Shown here: positions 10,841 to 20,702 of the stretch, in pieces | How positions within the stretch are numbered: position 1 is the stretch's first letter | Layout of the letters: every line of letters begins with the position of its first letter | Assembly: GCA_036245525.1 (NCBI GenBank) | Contig: BTPG01000003.1 | Coordinates: forward strand, 158,870,897 to 158,934,896 | Reading direction: 5' to 3' | DNA: 64,000 nucleotides | Source: Semisulcospira habei | Lineage: Eukaryota > Mollusca > Gastropoda > Semisulcospiridae | The notes under the pieces: generated by a model | The model's database searches: none | What the model was told of the DNA's origin: nothing | Seen by the model: only the letters and a program-made list of their open reading frames with translations | Translations under genes and position numbers: made by a program

Positions 10841-11755
10841 AGGAAGTACCAGTAGATCAGTCTGGCAGGTAATTAGTGTGTCATCAACACTGAAAAGTCA
10901 GAGCAGTTCAGTGCTCAGATCTGTCAGAATCAATGTTTCCACTTGTAAATGGAGCTGACCTTTTATCACTGTAGGTATTGATTTTCATCAAAACAGAACT
11001 GATGCAAGCTTTGCTACGCTATGTGCCCGCTTATGAGAAGTAGAAAGAATATGAACAAGAAACTGCATGCATATTTGATTGATATGTTGTTCTGATTATA
11101 TCACCGACTTCTCATTCTTTATAGTTCATTTGGACAATTCATGATTTTGGTAGTATTTGTGCTTTTTTCATGTACATTTTTAACTACTTCAGAGGTATTA
11201 GTGCGGACTTCTTGTGACACTTACCAGAGCAGAGGTAGGTAAATAGCAGCTCTTCACACCCTCCATTTTGCGGTGATATTTTGTGACAGAGTATTTCCCC
11301 ACATGACTACCAAAATTCATAACTCTTGACTGCGGAGAGGATTTAAAAATCACCCAATGCACGGTTGTGGGGGCTCATGTGGATCTATACCTCTGGCTGA
11401 AACCACTTAGTCTCCATGTTCCTTTGGTGGATGGGGATTTTTGACATTGAATTTACAATGATTGCAAAACTCAGTCTACTGGCTGGCAGTGAAGGGGTCA
11501 ATCTTGTCAACATATTGTACAATTGTCGTCTCATGGCATACGACAGGAGAGTGAGTTTATGTACTGCTTCATCCACACATACTTGTTCACGTGTTTCCCA
11601 GGGGAGAGGGGGGGGGGGGGGTGAGGGGAGGATTAGATACGCTTGCATATTATGTCCATTTTGAAATTGGAATTGCAAACACCCTTTTTACTCTCTTTCC
11701 CCAGCAGTCATGTATTTATTTTAATGGTTTCCATTTCTGTGTTCTGTTCGTCTAG
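10841..11755 (+). other. ST7 intron 3, remainder
   Basis: About 915 bases. It holds a run of 14 G (11608-11621), a half-hairpin ending CTATACCTCTGGCTG near 11390, and otherwise unremarkable AT-rich sequence without coding signal. Confidence 0.6.
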
Positions 11756-11853
11756 GGCGAGACACAAATATATTGGTCTACATCAAACGAAGGCTGGCAA
11801 TGTGTGCACGCAAACTGGGGCGAACAAGAGAAGCCGTCAAAATGATGAGAGAT
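11756..11853 (+). CDS. ST7: ST7 homologue, exon 4
   Basis: Acceptor CTGTTCGTCTAG ends at 11755; donor GTGAGT at 11854. Two bases complete an Arg codon, then 32 codons include [20 protein letters not shown] and [11 protein letters not shown]. These blocks are among the most conserved in the ST7 family. The exon ends in phase 0, matching exon 5 almost 11 kb downstream. Confidence 0.95.
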
Positions 11854-11950
11854 GTGAGTTATCTCTGTTATCATTGTTATTTCTCTGTTATAATCTTTGT
11901 CCCAGTGTCAGGATGAAATGACATAGAGTATTCGACAGTTCTGCCATGCA

Positions 11951-12032
11951 ACTTGACCGTTTGTCTGTTGACAGTGCTTTTTGTCATGGTAATTCCTGCA
12001 GCAAAATACACTTCTGACAGCCAAATGGTTAA
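11951..12032. mobile_element. Foldback MITE, family 1, degenerate
   Basis: Right end CCAAATGGTTAA and the arm GACAGTGCTTTTTGTCATGG are recognisable; the left end has decayed. It lies 18 bases left of the left terminal repeat of DIRS copy B. Confidence 0.55.
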
Positions 12033-12050
12033 TTTATTCACCCCTTGTTT

Positions 12051-12265
12051 TGTTTCATCAAAAACGCTACCGATGGTATTACTGATAGGAAGATATACTT
12101 AGCCTGTCAATTTCAACCTCCAAAATTGTGTGTTGCTATACAACAAGGGACGTAATCCTAGCAAGCAGCTACCCCATCCCCTGAGTGGCCTCCCTATACT
12201 CCGGATAGCCTTCCTTCCTGATCTCGTGAGAGACCGTTATTTCAAAGTTCTATACTTAGCTGCCA
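12051..12265 (+). repeat. DIRS copy B left inverted terminal repeat
   Basis: It starts TGTTTCATCAAAAACGCTACC and continues through CAACAAGGGACGTAATCC to a CTCGTGAGAG block. The reverse complement is found at 19740-19974, including the CTCGCGAGA block and GGATTACGTCCCTTGTTG. It probably contains the element promoter, but no promoter motif is evident. Confidence 0.85.
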
Positions 12266-13085
12266 TTTTGTCGGTTCCGTTGTTTTTCAGTCTCCGTGTT
12301 TATTCATATTTCTCATTCGTTTTTGTCGGTTTTGATCTTCCCCAATGGCTAGGTAAGGCCTCGGACATTGTCTCGCCCGGCTATTACAGCTCACTGGGGC
12401 AATTTCCATGGAATTACGGCGTTTTGGCCTTTTCTTTTGACTTCGTGTCGGTCGGTTGCAACGGTCGTACTCTTGGCCTTCATGGCCCCGACCCCGCGCG
12501 GTATCCTCTGTTTGCATGATTTGTAGCAGTAGCCAACTCAGAACGTGCCCCTCCTGCGGCAACTTCCAGTGGCCATCGGATTCGCATTTGCGCTGCTTAC
12601 CGTGCTCGGGCTGCGCATCTGATAGGACTTGCACTACTTGTGCGGTTTGGGAGGAAGACCGTTGGTCTCAGATGTGGAGCTTCTATCAGCGCAAGCACCC
12701 CATTCCTTCTTCTATGGCTCCAGTCCCACCAGCCCTTCCCAATTCGGCTGCAGTCGATGGGTTGTCCAGTCGCTCTCGGTCCCCGGACTCCGTTCGCTCC
12801 CTTACTCTACACTCCCGTGTCCCAGTTCCAGTACCCTTGCAGGTATCTTCGTCTATCACACCAGACAAGGTGTCGGACGCTGTCCCTTCTGCTGTGGGAG
12901 GTAAGTTATTTTCCTCTCCTATGCGTTCTCGCTCTCAGGAGTGCTGTTTACTATTGGTCCCGCGCACCCGCTCTACGGAGACGGGTCACTCGTGGCGACT
13001 TCCCCCTCTCCCTCGGGGGACGGGACACCGGCATCTGATTAACCCTAGCACGGTTACCGATCAGACTGGTGTGGCCTTGCCCACC

Positions 13086-13915
13086 TCCACTTTTCCGCCT
13101 AAGAGTCGCCATAGCTCGTCACTTCATGACTCTTTGCACGGCGCGGCGAGGCTACCGGTGTCCACTAGCGCCCCAGTTTGTCACCGGTCACCGCGCAGCG
13201 CCCTGGCTCGTAGCCGGTCACCGCGCATACACCTATCGGACACTTTTCCGCCTATGCGTTGCCATAGCTCGTCACTTTATGACCCTTTGCTCGGCACGGC
13301 AGGGTTTCCGGTGTCCCCTAGCGCCCCGGCTATTAGCCGGTCACCGCGCATACACCGATCAGATACTTTTTCGCATAAGCGTCGCCATAGCTCATCACTT
13401 CATGACACTTTGCACGGCGCGGTGAGGCTCCCGGTGTCCCCTAGAGCCCCGGTTTGTAACCGGTCACCACGCAGCGCCCTGGCTCGTTGCTGGTCACCGC
13501 GCATACACCGTTCAGACACTTTTTCGCCTAAGCGTCACCATAGATCGTCACATCTTGACCCTTTGCACAGGGCGGCAAGGCTCCCGGTGTTCCCTAGTGC
13601 CCTGGTTCGTAACCGGTCACCGTGCAGCGCCCTGGCTTGTAGCCGGTCACCGCGCATAGAACGTTCAGACACTTTTCCGCCTAAGCGTCGCCATAGCATG
13701 TCACTTCATGACCCTTTGCTCGGGGCGGCGGGACTTGCGGTGTCCCATAGTGCCCCGGCTGGTCACCGCGCATACACCGATCAGACATTCTTCCGCCTAA
13801 GCGTCACCATAGCTTGTCACTTTATGACCCTTTGCTCGGCGCGGCAGGTCTTACGGTGTCCTCTAGCACCCCGGCTGGTAGCCGGTCACCGCGCGTACAT
13901 CGTTCAGGCGAGCAG
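13086..13915 (+). repeat. Coding minisatellite in DIRS copy B ORF1
   Basis: Six to seven tandem units of about 125 or 150 bases, each with GTCGCCATAGCTCGTCACTT then TAGCCGGTCACCGCG. They encode repeats of the type RHSSSLHDPLHGAARLPVS and SRSPRIHRSDTFPPK. Long and short units differ by an extra RSPRSALA segment. One unit near 13760 has a frameshift. The array expands the Ser/Arg-rich linker. Confidence 0.85.
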
Positions 13916-14287
13916 TCCTCTCGGCGCCGCTCTCGCTTCTATAGTTTGCTGCTTTCACCTTCCTCCCGGGATATTCAGCATTCTCCTCGACAGGTCCCGG
14001 AGGCTATTGACGTCGATGTCCTCAGTCTCCACCCTGATGATTCGATCTCCAATTTTGGAGTTTCTGGTGACCATCCTGAGTCCCTGCTTTCCCTGTCAGT
14101 GGACTCTACATGCGATGATTCGGACTCTTCCTCCAGCGTCGCTCCGGGTATCGAGACCAGGTGGTCGATTGAGGCAGCCTCGGGACTTATTCTCCGTTTC
14201 CTGCCCCCTGATGTTTGTCCCTCCGCTTCTCCACTCAAGCGCAAAGCTTCCGCTTCTGTGGATGCTCTCCCCTACCAAGCGACTTAA

Positions 14288-15361
14288 CCCTTTGAACCCT
14301 AAGTAAATAAGAAGTGTATATACCTTTCAGCCCTGACTTTATTTGAGAAATTTCTGTTGGAAATGGGTGTGCACTGTAAAATATTTGTAAATAATACTTT
14401 ACAACAGATATCCCCATATAGGTATATATGTACAGATTTGCCAATGGATGGACTACCGTTTTATGGATTTGACCACACTGTGTCACGTGTCGTAATGCCT
14501 GGTGACAAAAATAGTGACAGGTGACAATAAACTTGAAAAAAAAAGTCTTTCGTGCATGACAGGTCGCTAGTACGTAACATGCATCATTAAATAGGGCGTC
14601 TGTTACTGTGACACGTATGTGTCCATGCATTTTCAGCATGCTGATACAACGTAAGGCCCCTACCTTGTCACCAGATGTCAATGTTTACACCTGCCACTGA
14701 TAAGGTATATCCACGGTCTAGACAACATGTAATAAATGGCGTTGAATGATGATCAGTGTGTCTGTGTTGTGTCTCGTACACGATCAGATGGAAGTACCAG
14801 TGTTGTAAAGACTATATACACATGTGAACAATGTGTGTCATTGGTGTCCACAGAGTCACCTACAGGTGCACCAAGGTGTGGCATAAAAAAAAATGGAATA
14901 TCAATTAGAACCTCTGAATTCAGCATCAGAATCAAGCTGTAAGTAATTGCCGTTGTCAGTGCCTCAAACGGCGATCTCTCCAGTTGACACTGCCAACACG
15001 TGGTTATGCTGCCACACGCTAGGTAGGTACACATGTCCCAATGTGAAGCTATCTGTTGTTGAAACCATGTCTCCAAACACAAAATTGTATCACTCTGAAT
15101 ATTCTTACATCCACGCGCCATTCTGACCGTAATTCCCACACTAGCGTCGCAAAACTTACCGCATATCACAGACGAACATACGTGACCCTGTCAGTGTAAA
15201 CAGGATGTGTCAGTGCGAAGGGCGAGGTCACCACACACGCAGCAAGGCTCGCGCGTCACCGGGCGCGCGATGCAAAACACCTGACACCGCTGTAGCGGTT
15301 TGCCGGGCTGAAGGGTATACGAGGCCGCAAACCGCTACAGCGGTTTGCCGGGTTCAAAGGG
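14288..15361. mobile_element. TTAA-flanked non-autonomous DNA element, 1074 bp
   Basis: TTAA at 14284-14287 and 15362-15365 flank a perfect 12-bp inverted terminal repeat (CCCTTTGAACCC and GGGTTCAAAGGG). Removing the element and one TTAA rejoins the host reading frame as KRLKSLPQP, so the boundaries are certain. A subterminal palindrome AAACCGCTACAGCGGTTT lies at 15328-15345 and a related half at 15286-15303. No transposase-like protein is visible in the element. TTAA targets and CCC ends are typical of piggyBac and some Kolobok elements. Confidence 0.9.
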
Positions 15362-15613
15362 TTAAATCTCTCCCACAACCGCCTGGTTTTTGCGATCTCT
15401 CAGACGCCTTTTCAGCCCAGTTACCTCTCGCCACTTCGAAGGAATCGGTTTTCTTTTCTGATGCCAAGTGGCCGGCGGGCATCCATATACGTTTTCCCCA
15501 GAGCTGATATGCAGGTCACTCTCAGCCGTTTTCGTGCCCTTTGCCCTCGCTGGATACTGATGCGGATTTTCAGGCGGGTGGGCGCCGTACTGCCCTTGCT
15601 CGTGTTCCTCGAG

Positions 15614-15968
15614 ACTTGGGTGGGGTTAACTACTTTTCGTTCCCAGGGTCACCCTGGTCAGCCCCACAGGGTGGGTTTTTCCCTCTATTTCTGGGGCATG
15701 TGTTTCTGTCTACCCTTGGGCCATTCACCTGTATTTGTCTTTTTAAAACTCTCCCAACTGTCTGCACTGCCTATAGCTCTTGATACTGGATGTGTGTTGC
15801 TAAATAGTCTTAGCTTTATTTAGGCCCCATGGCGTAGGTTTATTTAACGTATTGGACCGGCTGGCGACAGACATTCAATATTCTTTTTTTTTTTTTTTTC
15901 ACAAGCAGTGCAGGCACGTCCTGAGAAAGCCTTGTTGCTGTCGGGACGTTAAGCAATGTACAATCAAT
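15614..15968 (+). mobile_element. SINE-like retroposon, copy 1 (5'-truncated)
   Basis: Flanked by a 13-bp duplication CGTGTTCCTCGAG (15601-15613 and 15969-15981). It begins ACTTGGGTGGGGTTAACT and ends with the shared GGGACGTTAAGCAATGTA and a CAAT repeat tail. Compared with the copy at 34002-34390 about 30 bases of 5' end are missing. It sits inside DIRS copy B ORF1. Confidence 0.88.
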
Positions 15969-16745
15969 CGTGTTCCTCGAGGTGTTGATAAGACTGCTGT
16001 CCTCATTCGCAACACCCTGGCATGCTCCGGTTTCCTAGACCTCGCAACACAGGCGATTGTTCGGGCACTAGAAGATAATTGGGACCCTACTTCTACCGCT
16101 CCTCTTCGTGAGATCCATTCTTTGGCTGTGGTAGCAAACTGGGCTTCTTACCACGCCTCAACCAATGCAATGGCTACTGCCATCAACTGCGACTTAATCC
16201 GCCGAGATGCTGTGCTCGACGCTTGCGTGGGATTGCCTAAGTGTCAAATCACAACTCTGCCAGGCTCCCATTGGGGGTCCTTTGCTTTTCGGCTCAACCT
16301 GGCAGGCTGTGAAGGAGTCAAACAAGGATATCTGGCCTACGTCTCGCCCTATCTCGCGCTTTCGTTCGGCCCGCAAATCCATGGGTCGCGCCCTGCGGTC
16401 CTTCAGACCCACCCCTCGTTACACTTCCAGTATGCCTTTCGGCACTTCCCGTCCCAAAGCGTTTGGCCGCTCCCACGCCCTCCCCGCCCAAACCTCCTCT
16501 TGGCCTGGTTGGGGCCGACGGCCCGGCCGGGGGAGGGTCCGCTGACTCTCTTCCCTCCCTGCCCCCGCTGACTTCGCTCGGATCACCAGTCGGCAGGCGG
16601 CTATCCCGGCACAGCGCGGCGTGGCGCTCACTGTTCCCGGATGATCCTTGGATACTCTCTTCAGTTACGGCAGGACTCCAACTCACTTTTCAAAGCCCTC
16701 TGCGGCGCTCCCGATTTGGACTCGAGTACCGAGCGATCTGGTGAA

Positions 16746-18609
16746 AGCCGCGGCTTTACAGGGGGAGGTGACGGCTTTAGAAATCCGCCACAGAAGTGGT
16801 CCTACGTCACGACTCTCTGGCTTTCTACAGTCGTCTCTTCGTCGTTCCAAAACCCGACGGCTCTTGGCGTCCTGTGATCGATCTCTCCGCTTTGAACAAG
16901 TTTCTGGCCGCTCCTTCCTTCCAGATGGAAACTACAAGAGCTCTCCGGACCGCGGTCAGGCCCATGGATTTCGCTGTCAGTCTTGATCTGACCGATGCAT
17001 ACCTCCATGTGCTCATGCATCCTTCGGCTCGACGTTACCTACGCTTCGCCTTCCGTGGGGTGGTTTATCAGTTCCGGGCCATGCCTTTCGGTCTAAACAT
17101 CAGTCCCTGCATCTTCACCAGGATCATGGATGCAGTGGTCGCACACGCTCGGCAGTCTTCTCTCAGTCTGACCTCGTACTGCCGCGACGATCTGCTGCTC
17201 CGCAATCAGGTCGCGTCCCACTTGTCCACCGACCAGGACGCTCTCCTCTGCCTTTTTCAACGTCTTGGTTTCCTGGTAAACTTCGGCAAGTCGGACCTAT
17301 TACCTTCCCGCAGTTTTATTCATCTGGATATGGAGTTTCAGACAGACCTGAACCTGGTTCGCCTCCCTCAGACACGGATCAAGAAGTTGGCGACTCTAGT
17401 GCTACAGATGTATCATGCCATGGAGGCTCCTGCGCGGACGTGGTTGCAGTTGTTAGGCCTCATGAGCGCTGCAGCGGATTTACTTCCTCTCGGTCGGCTC
17501 TACTCACGTCCGATTCAGTTGCATCTACTTCTCCTCTGGCGACCGTCTTCAGGGGATTTAGAAGCCCGCATTCTGGTGTCGTCACTGGTCCGGCCCTTTC
17601 TCCTCCGGTGGACAGACCCCTCTTGGTTAGCTTCCGGGGTTCCCCTATCATCCCCAATACCCTACCTGTCGATCTGCACAGATGCCAGTCTCTCTGGCTG
17701 GGGAGCACTCCTCCTCCCAGACACGAGACTTCGGGCCTGTGGCCAACGGAGATGGTGGGAAAACACATCAATTGGCTGGAGTTGAAAGCAGTTTGGCTCG
17801 CTCTCATCGCCTGAGAGACACACATGTCTCACCAGGAAGTCTTAGTCCTATCCGACAACTCGACGGTTGTGGCATACATTCAGAAGCAGGGTGGGATGCA
17901 TTCTCCTTCCCTGTGCATCCTTCTGTTCCACCTTCTTGTGTGGTGCCAGGATCGGGACATCATACTACGGGCGCGTCACATTCCGGGACGGCTCAGTGTG
18001 TTGGCGGATTCTCTGTCCCGTCCGGATCAACTTCTCCATACAGAGTGGACCCCCCGCCCCGACCTTTTTCGCATGATTTGTGTCCACTGGGAGACGCCCA
18101 TGATCGACCTGTTCGCGACGCGGTGGAATACACAACTTCCCCTCTTCGTCTCTCCATTTCCAGACCCACAGGCGTGGGCGGTAGACGCTCTCTCCATTCC
18201 TTGGGAGGGTCTCCTGGCCTATGCATACCCTCCCTCGGTCCTGATCCCCAAGATTCTCCTCAAACTCCGCGGCTGCAACACGTTGCTGTTCTTGGTAGCC
18301 CCATTTTCTTGGACCAAGAGCTGGACAATGGATCTCCTGAGTCTCACCACAGATCCCCCGCTCCGGCTTCCAACGCCGCGGACGATGCTGAAGCAACCCC
18401 GACGAGATCTTTTTCACCCTTGCCTGGAGAACCTCCTCTTATACGCCTGGAGGTTGTGCGGCGTGCCCTCACAGCTCGAGGTTTCTCGGATGCAGCGGTG
18501 GCGGCTATTGCTTCAGCACGACGCCCTTCCACCCGGAAAGTTTATGAGGGAAAATGGAGAGTTCTGCAAGCTTGGTGCGGTACTAGACAACTTTCCCCCA
18601 CTGCTTTGA
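16746..18609 (+). pseudogene. DIRS copy B RT-RNase H with Dam-like tail, frameshifted
   Basis: The RT (16796-17785) shows FYSRLFVVPKPDGSWRPVID, LDLTDAYLHV and FGLNISPCIFTRIMD. The catalytic motif, YLDD in copies A, C and E, is YCRDD here: one residue is replaced and one inserted. RNase H residues follow: CTDASLSGWG, LELKAVW, LSDNSTVVAYIQ and VLADSLSR. The frame breaks at 17812 (TGAGAGACAC). The tail at about 18090-18320 has WETPMIDLFATRWNTQLPLF and LAYAYPPSVLIPK, resembling the phage Dam methyltransferase fold. It would convert RNA to DNA, but this copy looks inactive. Confidence 0.83.
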
Positions 18610-19538
18610 CTATGCCTCAGCTGGCTGAATTCTTTCTGTGGCTCTTTCAGGATCAATCTCTAGCACCCATTACCATTCGGGAATATCTTTCTATGGTGGC
18701 TGATACGTACCACCATTTGGGACTACCCGATCCCGGTTCATGCAAAGATCTCGCCGATCTTATGGCTCATTTTGACCTCCAGCGACCTGTCACACGCTCC
18801 CTACTACCTCGCTGGGACCTCGCATGGGTCTTAACATGGCTGAACATGGCCCATTTTGAGCCCCTGCATTTGGCGCGGTTCTCTGACTTGACTCGAAAAA
18901 TGTGCTTCTTACTGGCTCTGGCCACTGCCTCTCACGTGAATGAACTCCACGCTTTCTCAATACACCCGTCTTGCCTACAACTCCGGGCAGACGGCTCTGT
19001 CCAACTCCTCACTAGTCCTTCCTTTTTGGCCAAGAACAGGCTTCCTTCCACCCCACCTCAACCGATCACTCTTCGTTCATTGTGGAGCCCAAATATCCTC
19101 CAGGACGTACGCCAACAAGACCCGGTCAGGGCGTTAAAACTTTACCTCCGCCGGTCGAAACCTCTACGGCGAGGTCGTTTACGCCTCTTCCTGCCCTTAG
19201 CTCCGGGCAGGAATGATATTTCTGCTCAGATGATTTCCACTTGGCTGCGCGGAATCATTAGATCCGCTTACGAAGACCTCTCTACAGAGGGAGCAAAGAG
19301 GTTGAAAATTCGAGCGCACGAAGTCCGGGCTGTCTCCACGAGCGTCGCGTTCGACCGCAACTGCGCCATGCGGGACATTGTGGCAGCGGTGCGCTGGCGG
19401 GCCGAATCTACTTTCGCCCGTTTTTACTTCCGTGACCTGTCCGGCCATAGGCAAAACCTGGCACTAGTGGGGGACATTGCAGCAGCACAACACTCCCTCC
19501 CGGCGCTGGATTTGAAATTGTCGGGAGTGTGCGCTTGA
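18309..19538 (+). CDS. DIRS copy B tyrosine recombinase, open but catalytically altered
   Basis: About 409 residues open to the stop at 19536-19538, overlapping the end of the RNase H/Dam-like frame by about 300 bases. The N-terminal SAM-like DNA-binding part has STRKVYEGKWRVLQAW and LAPITIREYLSMVADTYHHL. In the catalytic part the box I Arg is replaced: ATASHVNEL where copies A, D and E have S/ARVSEL. The His-x-x-Arg box (AHEVRAVSTS) and FYFRDLSG with the nucleophilic Tyr remain. No Met lies at the frame start, so expression by frameshift or overlap is inferred. The enzyme would integrate the circular DNA intermediate. Confidence 0.85.
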   Translation: MDQELDNGSPESHHRSPAPASNAADDAEATPTRSFSPLPGEPPLIRLEVVRRALTARGFSDAAVAAIASARRPSTRKVYEGKWRVLQAWCGTRQLSPTALTMPQLAEFFLWLFQDQSLAPITIREYLSMVADTYHHLGLPDPGSCKDLADLMAHFDLQRPVTRSLLPRWDLAWVLTWLNMAHFEPLHLARFSDLTRKMCFLLALATASHVNELHAFSIHPSCLQLRADGSVQLLTSPSFLAKNRLPSTPPQPITLRSLWSPNILQDVRQQDPVRALKLYLRRSKPLRRGRLRLFLPLAPGRNDISAQMISTWLRGIIRSAYEDLSTEGAKRLKIRAHEVRAVSTSVAFDRNCAMRDIVAAVRWRAESTFARFYFRDLSGHRQNLALVGDIAAAQHSLPALDLKLSGVCA

Positions 19539-19607
19539 ACGGGACCTAGCTAAGCAGTTACCCCACGACTGAGTCTTTGCAACGGCACCCTCCTCCTCTA
19601 CGCCATT

Positions 19608-19708
19608 CTTCCTATGAGTAATACCATCGGTAACGTTTCTGATGAAACAAATGTATTTTTCTTTAAAATAGATTTTTTCAAAAAATACTTACCGATGGTA
19701 TTACTCAG
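19608..19708 (+). repeat. DIRS copy B internal complementary region
   Basis: The left half (CTTCCTATGAGTAATACCAT through GATGAAACAAA) mirrors the left outer end at 12051-12090. The right half (TGTATTTTTCTTTAAAATAG through GGTATTACTCAG) mirrors the right outer end at 19925-19974. The junction lies at about 19653. Confidence 0.85.
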
Positions 19709-19739
19709 ATTTCCCTCCCACTTTCCCCGCTTGCCGTCT

Positions 19740-19974
19740 GTCTGCTAAGATAGAACTTGGAAATAACAGCCTCTCGCGAGATCAGGAAGGGAGGCTATCC
19801 GGAGGATAGGGAGGCCACTCAGGGGATGGGGTAGCTGCTTGCTAGGATTACGTCCCTTGTTGTATAGCAACACACAACAATTTTGGAGGCTGAAATTGAC
19901 AGGCTAAGTATATCTTCCTATCAGTAATACCATCGGTAAGTATTTTTCGAAAAAATTTATTTTAAAGAAAAATA
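19740..19974 (+). repeat. DIRS copy B right inverted terminal repeat
   Basis: Reverse complement of 12051-12265, with a different outermost tail (TTTTAAAGAAAAATACA). The difference between the two outer ends is exactly what the internal complementary region records. Confidence 0.83.
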
Positions 19975-20004
19975 CATTTTACTGCTGCAACTTTAGCAGA
20001 CAGT

Positions 20005-20160
20005 AAGGATTGTATACCAGCTGTGGGAGATGGATCAACCATGATAGTTTAAAGGTAGTGCCAGATTAGCTGGGTGCCTTTCTGTGATGCCAAGCTAATC
20101 TGACACTACCTTTGAATGATTGTGGATAATCCAACTCCATCTGTGTTGTCTCTCAGGGTG
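20005..20160. mobile_element. Foldback MITE, family 2
   Basis: Arms AAAGGTAGTGCCAGATTAGC and GCTAATCTGACACTACCTTT pair around a short loop (about 20051-20116), flanked by the family core GGAGATGGATCAACCATGAT. Related copies are at 22603-22772, 36394-36602, 37148-37367 and 48636-48790. Confidence 0.68.
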
Positions 20161-20166
20161 AATGTG

Positions 20167-20253
20167 TTGATCCTTTTGCTGTTGGTAGTGCTTTTTGTTG
20201 CGAGGACTCCTGCAGGAATCATGAAAAAGGGCTACCGACAACCAAAGGGTTAA
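20167..20253. mobile_element. Foldback MITE, family 1
   Basis: Right end ACCAAAGGGTTAA; left end TTGATCCTTTTGCTGT is degenerate. Central arms TGTTGCGAGGACTCCTGCA and the AGGAATCATGA segment match the family. Confidence 0.65.
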
Positions 20254-20619
20254 TTCCTTATAGTTTTTTTCTTAGGTTTCCAACACCTAAGTGCCCACAG
20301 TGCGATGGCTTTTGTAACCTGCTCCACATTAAGCCCCAATAACTAACTAACAAACCTAGCTAGGTTCGATCGCATGTCAGGTACTCCCAGAAACAAGAAA
20401 TGGATTGTGTGTGTGTGTGTGTGTGTGTCTATGTGCGTGTGTGTGTGTGTGTGTCTATGTGCGTGTGTGCATTATTTAAATTCACTTGATCATGTTATTG
20501 ATTTTTCATGCTCGTCTTTTTAGCTGACAGGTGTAAATTATGGATAAAAGTTTTGTATTCGTTCTCTGCTGAGGCTTAGTTAAAAAATTTAGGAGGTGTT
20601 TTTTACTATCTCCCCAGGG
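20254..20619 (+). other. Intronic sequence with (GT)n
   Basis: ST7 intron 4 sequence. It contains an imperfect GT microsatellite at 20408-20468, interrupted by CTATGTGCG twice. No coding signal. Confidence 0.7.
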
Positions 20620-20702
20620 GTTGCAGGAGAAAGCTACCATAATAGTTCAAGGTAGTGCCAGATTCCTTGGTGACAGCCCAGGCACCGAACTGAATTATAA
20701 TT
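20620..20702. mobile_element. Foldback MITE family 2, left half, split by a LINE
   Basis: GGAGAAAGCTACCATAATAG and AAGGTAGTGCCAGATT match the left arm of family 2. The partner arm (TCACTACCCTTGAAC) is found at 22534-22548, beyond the L2-like LINE, so one MITE was split by that insertion. Confidence 0.7.

Larger units (their letters stand above)
12516..16545 (+). pseudogene. DIRS copy B ORF1 (gag-like), interrupted
   Basis: It starts at MICSSSQLRTCPSC. The N-terminus has a Cys-rich motif (CPSCGNFQW, CLPCSGCASDRTCTTC) followed by WSQMWSFYQRK, shared with copies C, D and E. A Ser/Arg-rich tandem-repeat region follows (13086-13915), then an acidic stretch (SLHPDDS) and a basic KR.K block. The TTAA element interrupts the KRLKSLPQ motif at 14288, and the SINE-like copy interrupts the next segment at 15614. 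The C-terminal conserved region (NTLACSGFLDLATQAIVR, CDLIRRD) follows at 15982-16280 and ends frameshifted at 16545. It is presumed to be an RNA-binding structural protein, by analogy with Gag. Confidence 0.82.
12051..19974 (+). mobile_element. DIRS-like retrotransposon copy B, complete but degenerate
   Basis: It is bounded by inverted terminal repeats (12051-12265 and 19740-19974), with an internal complementary region at 19608-19708. ORF1, RT-RNase H and tyrosine recombinase follow in that order. There are no direct LTRs and no integrase, as expected for DIRS. It lies in ST7 intron 4 in the sense direction. ORF1 carries two later insertions: a TTAA element (14288-15361) and a SINE-like copy (15614-15968). 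The left flank ends in TTTT and the right flank begins TTTT after the final ATACA. Boundaries are good to a few bases. Confidence 0.88.

Noticed and set aside
12130..12519. A hydrophobic 129-residue frame in the DIRS copy B left repeat and leader
   Set aside because: It lies in the terminal repeat, is not conserved in copies C-E and has no recognisable domain.
14235..15169. Minus-strand frames of 138-148 residues in the TTAA element as transposase
   Set aside because: No transposase acidic triad or Cys-rich end is visible, and one frame crosses the element border.
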